A DNA stretch of 64,000 bases, taken from positions 62,001 through 126,000 of the forward strand of contig CAXKVR010000045.1 in NCBI GenBank assembly GCA_964058845.1, in the 5' to 3' direction. The notes beneath the pieces are model-generated. The model ran no database searches. It was given only the letters and a program-made list of their open reading frames with translations, and was not told where the DNA came from. This DNA comes from Carex sylvatica (Eukaryota > Streptophyta > Magnoliopsida > Poales > Cyperaceae). Each line of letters opens with the position of its first letter. Position 1 is the first letter of the stretch. This document shows positions 56,166-64,000 of this stretch, one piece after another. The position numbers and the translations under genes are program-made.

Positions 56166-58477
56166 TGTCACACCCCGGAACCAGGAGGCGCGACAGTTAC
56201 GCCGTGAATATATATTTTCTATATACTCACGAGGCATGTACGATGAGATGATTCATATTCATCCCAATTTTATCGGATAATTTAAATCTTTCAGACAAGC
56301 AGTTAATGAAAATCAGATAATTAAAACACATCCTACTTACAACACCTCCTACTTACAACACCTCCTACTTAACGAATTAAACATTTACACTACATAATTA
56401 AAATAAGTTTTACAAAGGTCTGGTTCAAAGGTTATACACAACAAAATATGATCTGAGTACTTAACTAGTACAAAACGATCATTAATTAAGGCATATCTAT
56501 ACCTCTCCTTTCTTATCCTCGCCGCACGATCTCGAAATCCTATTCCTTCTTTCCTGAAAAACCCACGAGGGGAAAAGGGGTGAGAAACTTATTCGCAGTT
56601 TCTCAGTGCAGAATTTAAATAGGGCTACTGGATTTGTAAGAAATCCATTATCAGAATTAAATCGATTCGTTAGTATACTATTCAGTTATTTATTCGCTAA
56701 TCATGAAATGCAATTACTTAAAAAGGGAATTCAAGCGAACTTCTACTATTATCACATTCGGAGAAAATCAAAACGGAATTATTCAGGATGTTTGGATCTA
56801 AATGCAAACTCTCTAAGTCAGGTTGGAAGAATAGAAATTAGTTATCTATCTTCGTCGGCTTAACCGTTCTATTTGTTCTGGTTCATAATTAAACATGCAT
56901 ATCAGTCAGAATTTCACGATTAGCAATAAAGTAATTCAATCAGAAACAAAGATTATCAATACAGTAACAGTTTCGCATCAATCACTATACCGCAGTTCAG
57001 TATTCCAACAATCACAATAATATATGTAATAACAGTATCCCCTACCCAACCGGTACTGGGTTCAGTGGGGTCATTCCCCAAATGCGCATATGGTTCCTGA
57101 GGCAAAGTCTAGCGTCGACTCTAGACTTTGCAATAACTATGAATATACAATATAATATAACAATATCAATTCAGTACTGTGGTTTCATTCACTTATCAGA
57201 ATCAAAGGAACAGTCAATCAGTAAAACCATACCAATATGCTAGGTCATCCTAAATATAGCAATTCCGATATATCATTTACTTAATTATGCAATAATGTCA
57301 TGATGCATGCAATTAGAAATTCAACATGCCATTATACGTAACTATTTAATTCTTAAAAATAAATCCCAAGACAGATCCCGTGAACCCCCGCACCTGATCA
57401 CGTAAGATGCGTAGAGAATCAGCTATCACTAGATTCCGAACTTCCGACGATTTCGCTGAATCGTACTCGATAGGGTCTATGCCTATGTTAATAAAGCATA
57501 GATGAATTAATAAAAGAAATTCAATCGATTTAAATACAAGTCAAGTCGATTATCGAGTCATAATGTTTCAAATCAAATTCGAATTCGAAATTTCACCAAA
57601 AATCTAACAAATCACTTGAATTAGGGTTTCCAAGAGAAAAGGAAGACAAATCATATCAATTATCACAAATTAACAACTAATCGAGCTAGAACTCGATTAC
57701 TGAAACCCTAATTCGAATTTCAACCGAAATCACGACAAATCGAATAATTTAGGATTTTCAAGGAATTGCAAAAGAGAAAGAAATACCAAATTGAAGCTTT
57801 AGAATCGATCAAGGATCGTCAATTCAGCTCGAATCTCGATTTCCCGGTCAGTTCGATCAGTTTCCGCGCTTAAATTTTCTCTCTCTCTCTCTTTCTCTTT
57901 TTCTCTCCGCTCTAACCTAACCCTCCTTAAATTCCCGTAAAAATGATATGAAGAAGAAGGATTTTGATTAATAATTGAAATTTTGCAAATAAACCCCTCA
58001 AAAATAGCAAAATTACATTTCAGTGCGGATCATTCATCCGCACTGCGGACAATATCCATCCGCACTACGGTCCATCCATCCGCACTACGGATCAGCCAGC
58101 CGCATTCACTGCGCAGAAGAAAAAGTCCGAGCCTAGTGCGGACGCACTGAGGCCAGTGCGGATGCTCCCATCCGCATTCAGTACTTAGCGAAATTTTCAG
58201 AAGAGTACAGAACTCACCCGCAGTGCGTGTGCCCATCCGCACCACCATCCGCACCCAGAGAGATTACAGCCGTTTATTAAGGAACTTGTCCCAGTGCGGG
58301 TGAAGCCACCCGCAGTGCGGGTCATCCATCCGCACTGGACCATTTTTCTATATTTATAATTCGATTCTCATTCAGTCAGTATAGAAATATTTCCAAACAT
58401 TATATTTTTAACTTCTAAAACCATATTTAATTTAATCTTTTGAAATCTTATTATTTTAAAAGTTTCACTACGTTACA
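56166..58477 (-). repeat. 3' LTR of the gypsy element (2312 bp)
   Basis: Plus-strand ends are TGTCACACCCCGG and CGTTACA, giving TG...CA in either sense. The first 763 bp correspond base for base, at a constant offset of 7072, with 63238-64000. The end far from the first 763 bp (58021-58345) is U3 in element sense and contains the AGTGCGGAT/ATCCGCACT repeats. A CT-rich stretch occurs at 57876-57910. A triplicated 'acacctcctacttacaac' motif occurs near 56331-56372. Confidence 0.93.
58021..58345. repeat. Direct and inverted 9-mers (ATCCGCACT / AGTGCGGAT) in LTR U3
   Basis: More than a dozen exact or near copies of the CCGCACT core in both orientations, many separated by 10-30 bp, for example 'catccgcactgcggac', 'cagtgcggatgctcccatcc' and 'cccgcagtgcgggtcatcc'. 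They sit at the 5' edge of the LTR in element sense, where enhancers would be. The minus-strand frame 58030-58254 over this region is an artefact of the repeat. Confidence 0.85.
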
Positions 58478-58491
58478 TTTCTCCCTCACTT
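58478..58491 (-). promoter_or_regulatory. Polypurine tract of the gypsy element
   Basis: Minus strand AAGTGAGGGAGAAA stands immediately before the LTR start (TGTAACG). This is the expected plus-strand DNA primer position in reverse transcription. Confidence 0.85.
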
Positions 58492-58520
58492 AAAAATAAA
58501 GTTCAATCCTTTGAACTTAA

Positions 58521-60863
58521 CTACGTACCTGAACTGTCGAATAACTCAGGATATTGCTCGTGAATTTTCGTTTCGAGTTCCCATGTTGCCTCTTTTTCCG
58601 AGTGTCGACCCCATTGTACTAAAACAAGTCTAATCGTTCGATTTCTTAACCTTTGCTCTTTTCTATCAAGTATTCGCATTGGTTCTTCTCTATAGGCCAA
58701 ATTCTCATTAAGGTATAAGTCAGAATGGTCGATGCAGTGAGATGGATCTCGTACATATTTTCGAAGTTGTGACACATGAAACACCGGGTGTACCCGGTCC
58801 AAGGTTGGAGGCAATGCAAGCTCGTAAGCTACAAGTCCCACTCGGTTCAGAATCTGAAAGGGACCGATATACCGTGGACTTAGCTTACCCGATACTCCAA
58901 ACCGATGTACTCCTCTAACCGGAGATACTCGGAGCCACACATGATCACCTTCTTGAAACTCTAACGGTCTTCGATGTACATCAGCATATCTCTTTTGTCG
59001 ATCTTGAGCTGATTTGAGTCGGCTCAAGATAACCTGTGTCTTCTCTGCTGCCTCTTGTATCAATTCTGGTCCTGTGGACGGATGAGTACCCGCCGGACCC
59101 CACCACAACGGTGTACGACAAATCTCTCCAGTAAGCGCTTCTAATGGTGGCATCCCGATACTTGAGTGATAACTGTTGTTGTAGGCAAATTCAACCAAAT
59201 GCAAATGGTCGAGCCAAGACCCTCGAAAGCTCAAAGCACACGCTCGAAGCATGTCTTCCAATGTCTGGATTGTTCTTTCTGACTGTCCATCAGTCTGCGG
59301 ATGATGTGCGGTGCTGAACCTCAGTTTCGTACCCATATTTTCTTGGAAACTTTTCCAAAAATGCGAAGTGAACCTGGTATCTCGATCAGATATAATTTCT
59401 CTTGGACATCCATGATATTTAACGAAAAATTTCAGAAACAAGTTGGCTAACGTTCGACCCGATGTATCAGGTCCGAGTGGAATAAAATGTGCCACCTTCG
59501 TTAATGTATCCACAATAACCCATATGGTATCGTGTCGGCCCACTGTCCTCGGAAAACCAGATACGAAATCCATTGCAATAACTTCAAACTTACCTCTCTT
59601 CTTATTCAGCGGTTGAAGTAACCCAGCTGCCTTTCGTCGATCCGCCTTCACTTGCTGACAGACTTGACATTTCTCAACGTACCTTGTCACATCCCTTTTC
59701 ATGTTCGGCCACCAGAAATACCGCTTCAGAGTTTGATACATTTTAACTTCACCGGGATGGATCGTGTATCCCGAATCATGTGCTTCGGATAGAACTAGGG
59801 TCTTCAAGTCTGAATCTTCAGGAATGCATATGCGGTTGCCAAACCGCAAGATACCCTCGTCATCAAGTCTAAATGGAGTGTCTCGGTTCGATTCTACATG
59901 TTCTCGAAATTTCTGACACTTCTGATCTTCGTGCTGCGCTACCCGTATACGGTCATGTAACTCCGGTCTCACCTCAATAGCAGCAGAAATAATGGACATA
60001 CAGGCCGATTTACTCATACCCGCTTCTACCTCAAGTAAGCGAGTTGCAACTGACTTTGCCAATTCGTGCGATGCTCCAACATGTAAATTCATCCTACTCA
60101 TTTCTTCAATCAACTGCACTTCACTTGAAATCACGCTTGCCAGGTTAACCTGATTCTTCCTACTCAACGCATCTGCTACCGCATTAGCTTTGCCCGCATG
60201 ATACTGAATATCAAGATCGTAATCCTTCATTAACTCCAGCCACCTTCGTTGTCTCAAGTTCAGTTCCTTCTGAGTAAAGACATACTTTAAGCTTTTATGA
60301 TCCGTGAAAATCTGGCACTTCACACCATACAAGTAATGCCGCCAAATTTTGAGCGCAAAGATCACTGCTGCTAGCTCCAAGTCATGAGTCGGATAGTTCT
60401 GTTCATGTGGCCGTAATTGTCGAGAAGCATAGGCAATAACTTGCTCACCTTGCATCAAAACGCAACCCAAACCCGTACGGGATGCATCTGTAAACACCGT
60501 GTAGTCCTTTCCAGTTATTGGCATTGTAAGAATCGGGGCTGACACTAGCCGACTCTTTAACTCCTCAAAACTTCTTTCTTGTGCTTCTTCCCAATCGAAC
60601 TTAACACCTTTATGTAGCAACTCCGTAAGAGGGCGGGCTAATTGTGAGAATCCAGCTACAAACCTTCGATAATACCCAGCTAAACCGAGAAAGCTACGGA
60701 TCTCTGTAACAGTTGTTGGTCTCTTCCATTCAGTTACCGCTCGGATCTTCTCAGGATCTACCGCCAAGCCTTCACCCGAAACTATATGGCCCAAAAATGC
60801 CACCTTGTCCATCCAGAATTCGTACTTCGAAAGTTTGGCATAAAGCCGATGATCTCGTAGTCT
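58521..60863 (-). pseudogene. gypsy pol, second part: RT thumb, RNase H, integrase, chromodomain-like tail
   Basis: This is the same reading frame as the gag-pol first part, continuing after an in-frame stop at 60864-60866. Counting from the first Met (60812): RNase H with D109 (FTDAS), E146, D171 and D214; integrase zinc site H345, H352, C382 and C385; integrase core D415, D476 and E512, the last two separated by 35 residues; a [14 protein letters not shown] C-terminal module near 622; and the chromodomain-like tail (about 728-758). All catalytic residues are present and no further stop or frameshift is seen. Without readthrough or internal initiation it would not be translated as part of the polyprotein. 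Confidence 0.9.
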
Positions 60864-63104
60864 TTATAACACCACTTTAAGATGTGCCGCATGCTCCTCA
60901 TATGAACGCGAATAGATCAGTATATCGTCGATGAAGACCACCACACTGGAATCCAACAAATCTCTAAACACACGCTGCATGAGATCCATAAAAGCTGCCG
61001 GTGCATTTGTCAATCCGAATGGCATGACTAGGTATTCGTAGTGCCCGTACCGAGTACGGAAAGCCGTCTTCTCCACGTCACTTGGACATATACGCAACTG
61101 GTGATAACCCGTTCTTAAATCGATCTTGGAATAGACCGACGATCCTTGTAGCTGGTCAAAAAGATCATCAATCCTAGGCAATGGATACTTGTTCTTCACA
61201 GTCACCTTATTCAACTCCCGGTAATCTATGCACAACCGCAGAGTTCCATCCTTCTTTCTTACAAACAACACTGGTGCGCCCCATGGAGAAGTACTTGGTC
61301 GAATAAAGCCTTTCTCCAACATTTCTTCTAGTTGCACCTTCAATTCTTTTAGCTCAGCCGGAGCCATCCGATAAGGAGCCTTCGAAATCGGAATTGTGCC
61401 AGGTATCAAATTAATGTTAAACTCAATTTCTCGCTCCGGAGGTAACCCTGAAATCTCATCAGGAAAAACATCAATGTATTCCGAAACAACCGGAATGTTA
61501 GATATTTCTGGAATTTCAGTAGCAGTACTCATAACCCTCACTAAATATGCTGTACACCCCGACTCAATTAAGTGCCTTGTCTCTATTGCTGAAATATACG
61601 GTACCACCTCTTTTAATCCTCTACACTTTAATGCACATGTAGCACCACTTGACAATGCGAATTGAACGGTACGGCTCAAACAATCAATCGTAGCTAGGTG
61701 TTGAGTTAACCAATCCAAACCCAACAATGCATCATACTCAGAAATGTCCATGACCAACATTTCGGCTAGAAAATCCCTTCCATCTACTCTCACTTTCAGG
61801 TTTCGGCATGTCCTCGCAATTTGGGTAGTTGAACCGAGAGGGGTATGAACATCCAATACTCTCCCACTCGACTCCGTTAACCACCCACACTTCTCCACTA
61901 ACGTACTAGATATGATCGAATTGCTACAACCCGTATCAATCAACACATATGCAAGGTGTCCCGAAATAGAAATAGTACCTGCTAGCAAATCAGTCTGAGT
62001 AGAAATAGGAATCAACTCGTCTCCTGCATTCGGTAGCTCTATTGCCTCTACCGCGTGAACACTGGCTCGTCCTCCTGCACGGCCTTCCCTCAACTGTGGT
62101 GTAGGGCCTCGACCTCGTAGCGAAGGTATGCCTCCACGTCCTCGCCCCTGTGGACCTCTATAACCACCACTGCCACTGCTCCCGGGTGTACTCGAAAAAG
62201 TATTTGGGCAATCCTTGATCCAATGATTCTTGCTGCCACAGCGGAGACAAGTCTGATTGAGGCGACGACACTCAGATTCAGTATGTGGCTTCATGCAAAT
62301 ACGGCACCAAGGTCCAGTAGCTCCCGGGGTAAACTGAGGTACCGCTATCTGTCCTGTAGGGTATCTAGGGGCTTGAGGTCTAACCCCCGATCCACTCGCT
62401 TGCTTTCTTTGATCAAATTTAGGCCTAACATTTCTGGAGAGGGTTTGTTGCGCACTTCTCTTGAGATATACCTCTGTCTGCTCCGCACATCTCATAAGAG
62501 CTGGAACCCCTGCAGCTGTGGAATGATGTATGGCTAGTGCAATATTCGGGTCTAACCCGTCCAAATACTGCCTCCAGTATCTATCAAGATCTCTTTTCAC
62601 ATCTGGAGCATAGCGGGACAGGTCAAAGAACAAACGGTTGTACTCCTCTACCGACCTTTCATTCTGTCTTAGGTTCAGGAATTGGCTTCTCAAAGCCTCC
62701 CGATGTAAGTCACTCAAGAACTGCTCCCCAAACTTCTGTTCAAACCATTCCCAGGTAATCTCTCCTTCGCCCCCTTCAAACTCCATTTTAACTCCCTCCC
62801 ACCAATGCCTACCAGACTTTTCAAGCAATTGTGCGGCCAACTCCACTTTGTTCACCTCTGGCACCCGGCATAGGGTGAACTTTGCTTTCAGACTCACCAT
62901 CCATTCTTCCGCAGCAGGATATCCCCCCGACCCATCAAACCGAGGGGGTGTCAAACGCATAAACGCTTCATATAATTGTCGGAATTCCTCCCCATTTGCT
63001 CCAGCCACAGGAGCTGGTCCGCGTTCCAGATTTTCCGCTCTACGACCTCTTTCATAGGCCGCAATTAACATTTCTCCGAGATCTCTCTCCATTTGACTAT
63101 TCAA
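60864..63104 (-). CDS. gypsy Gag-protease-RT (first part of Gag-Pol)
   Basis: 746 codons from ATG 63104. Gag is residues 1-265, with the retrotransposon Gag fold marked by [15 protein letters not shown] and [13 protein letters not shown]. Two zinc knuckles follow: C267-C270-H274-C279 and the classic CCHC C286-C289-H294-C299. The linker (about 310-350) is Gly/Arg-rich. The protease active site [10 protein letters not shown] has its Asp at 390. RT runs from about residue 578 ([11 protein letters not shown]), with [23 protein letters not shown] and the catalytic box FIDD at 724-727. It then meets TAA (60864-60866) about 20 residues after the catalytic box. Gag and protease could be made normally and RT would be truncated. 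Confidence 0.93.
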   Translation of the reverse strand: MNSQMERDLGEMLIAAYERGRRAENLERGPAPVAGANGEEFRQLYEAFMRLTPPRFDGSGGYPAAEEWMVSLKAKFTLCRVPEVNKVELAAQLLEKSGRHWWEGVKMEFEGGEGEITWEWFEQKFGEQFLSDLHREALRSQFLNLRQNERSVEEYNRLFFDLSRYAPDVKRDLDRYWRQYLDGLDPNIALAIHHSTAAGVPALMRCAEQTEVYLKRSAQQTLSRNVRPKFDQRKQASGSGVRPQAPRYPTGQIAVPQFTPGATGPWCRICMKPHTESECRRLNQTCLRCGSKNHWIKDCPNTFSSTPGSSGSGGYRGPQGRGRGGIPSLRGRGPTPQLREGRAGGRASVHAVEAIELPNAGDELIPISTQTDLLAGTISISGHLAYVLIDTGCSNSIISSTLVEKCGWLTESSGRVLDVHTPLGSTTQIARTCRNLKVRVDGRDFLAEMLVMDISEYDALLGLDWLTQHLATIDCLSRTVQFALSSGATCALKCRGLKEVVPYISAIETRHLIESGCTAYLVRVMSTATEIPEISNIPVVSEYIDVFPDEISGLPPEREIEFNINLIPGTIPISKAPYRMAPAELKELKVQLEEMLEKGFIRPSTSPWGAPVLFVRKKDGTLRLCIDYRELNKVTVKNKYPLPRIDDLFDQLQGSSVYSKIDLRTGYHQLRICPSDVEKTAFRTRYGHYEYLVMPFGLTNAPAAFMDLMQRVFRDLLDSSVVVFIDDILIYSRSYEEHAAHLKVVL

Positions 63105-63210
63105 TAATCAATAAGTTAATATTTCAATTCACACAGTTTAACGTTACCAATCTAACTCTAGACTTACCCCACTCGTTTATCCTATCATGTCTGGTTAGGG
63201 TTTAAAAACT

Positions 63211-63228
63211 AACCTTGCTCTGATACCA
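63211..63228 (-). promoter_or_regulatory. Primer binding site (initiator tRNA-Met)
   Basis: Minus strand TGGTATCAGAGCAAGGTT is complementary to the 3' end of plant initiator tRNA-Met over all 18 bases. It lies 9 bp inside the right (5') LTR boundary at 63238. Confidence 0.93.
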
Positions 63229-63237
63229 ACAATTAAC

Positions 63238-64000
63238 TGTCACACCCCGGAACCAGGAGGCGCGACAGTTACGCCGTGAATATATATTTTCTATATACTC
63301 ACGAGGCATGTACGATGAGATGATTCATATTCATCCCAATTTTATCGGATAATTTAAATCTTTCAGACAAGCAGTTAATGAAAATCAGATAATTAAAACA
63401 CATCCTACTTACAACACCTCCTACTTACAACACCTCCTACTTAACGAATTAAACATTTACACTACATAATTAAAATAAGTTTTACAAAGGTCTGGTTCAA
63501 AGGTTATACACAACAAAATATGATCTGAGTACTTAACTAGTACAAAACGATCATTAATTAAGGCATATCTATACCTCTCCTTTCTTATCCTCGCCGCACG
63601 ATCTCGAAATCCTATTCCTTCTTTCCTGAAAAACCCACGAGGGGAAAAGGGGTGAGAAACTTATTCGCAGTTTCTCAGTGCAGAATTTAAATAGGGCTAC
63701 TGGATTTGTAAGAAATCCATTATCAGAATTAAATCGATTCGTTAGTATACTATTCAGTTATTTATTCGCTAATCATGAAATGCAATTACTTAAAAAGGGA
63801 ATTCAAGCGAACTTCTACTATTATCACATTCGGAGAAAATCAAAACGGAATTATTCAGGATGTTTGGATCTAAATGCAAACTCTCTAAGTCAGGTTGGAA
63901 GAATAGAAATTAGTTATCTATCTTCGTCGGCTTAACCGTTCTATTTGTTCTGGTTCATAATTAAACATGCATATCAGTCAGAATTTCACGATTAGCAATA
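63238..64000 (-). repeat. 5' LTR of the gypsy element (first 763 bp on plus strand; continues beyond window)
   Basis: Begins TGTCACACCCCGG and follows the left LTR without any visible difference to the window end. It includes the same incidental 85-codon open frame (63678-63935 against 56606-56863). In element sense this is the U5/R-proximal part, ending at the PBS. Confidence 0.93.

Larger units (their letters stand above)
56166..64000 (-). mobile_element. Ty3/gypsy chromovirus LTR retrotransposon (Tekay/Del-like), truncated by window end
   Basis: The element is on the minus strand. The left LTR (its 3' LTR) is 56166-58477, the polypurine tract follows at 58478-58491, pol and gag run to 63104, the PBS is 63211-63228, and the other LTR starts at 63238. 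Domain order is gag, protease, RT, RNase H, integrase, chromodomain-like tail, as in Metaviridae. LTRs of 2.3 kb and a C-terminal chromodomain-like tail ([19 protein letters not shown]) favour the Tekay/Del clade. It sits inside the hAT element, with ATTAT (56161-56165) as the expected left copy of the 5-bp target duplication. The right copy should lie near 65550. Confidence 0.93.

Noticed and set aside
56606..56863. 85-codon frame present identically in both LTRs (also 63678-63935)
   Set aside because: Identity reflects LTR duplication, not coding constraint. It is antisense to the element's transcription direction and has no domain.
61396..63205. Plus-strand frames of 69-139 codons over the gypsy gag-pol
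   Set aside because: They are antisense shadows of the intact minus-strand Gag-Pol frame.
1..64000. tRNA, rRNA or snoRNA genes
   Set aside because: I looked for cloverleaf arms and conserved boxes by eye and found none convincing. A tRNAscan run would be decisive.

Overview
This is an AT-rich nuclear window from a flowering plant. Four things show this: spliced genes of plant-only families (a TGA bZIP factor, a SIB1-type VQ protein, a RIN4/NOI protein), plant-type LTR chromovirus, hAT, CACTA and L1 elements, a PBS matching plant initiator tRNA-Met, and many foldback MITEs. The proteins look eudicot; I cannot name the species. Host coding sequence is a small minority and most of the window is transposons in various states of decay.

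Layout. 1-8 kb: foldback elements and a complete non-autonomous CACTA element (5309-7991). 8-16 kb: gene relics (an unrecognised reading frame at 8.6 kb, two exons of an ANTH/CALM clathrin-assembly gene at 13.4-14.0 kb), a probable solo LTR (11137-13159) and an L1 3' end. 17.4-17.8 kb: an intact intronless VQ-motif gene on the minus strand. 19.1-21.6 kb: about nine copies of a 245-bp tandem repeat with a two-unit higher order. 22.9-24.1 kb: a hAT-type element with perfect 8-bp target duplications. 27.8-32.6 kb: an intact 11-exon TGA2.1-type gene with two MITE-class elements in one intron. 34.5-35.6 kb: an intact 3-exon NOI-domain gene.

35-50.6 kb is the most unusual part. It is a complex tandem and inverted duplication array made of the NOI gene's intron and last exon, a conserved block of unknown origin, and a small secreted-peptide gene. 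Two peptide copies are open (49 aa at 38619 plus strand; 63 aa at 49320 minus strand) and two are broken (39.0-39.3 kb and 42.4-42.6 kb). Their upstream regions keep a W-box a short distance from a TATA-like box. L1 elements, MITEs, a hAT element and a solo LTR have entered the array, and paralogous copies supply the empty sites.

50.9-64 kb is a nest. A hAT transposon starts near 50937 with a CCCGA array and carries an inferred 2.5-kb 5' intron made of T-rich minisatellite and a BED/RNase H-like transposase. It is interrupted at 56165 by a minus-strand Ty3/gypsy chromovirus. The two LTRs are indistinguishable over the 763 bp available, so the insertion is very young, yet its pol frame has an in-frame stop just after the RT active site. 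The right LTR and the rest of the hAT element lie beyond the window.

The three intact host genes (TGA, NOI/RIN4, SIB1-like VQ) and the W-box peptide genes all belong to, or look like, immune-regulation families. Whether that proximity means anything is inference only.
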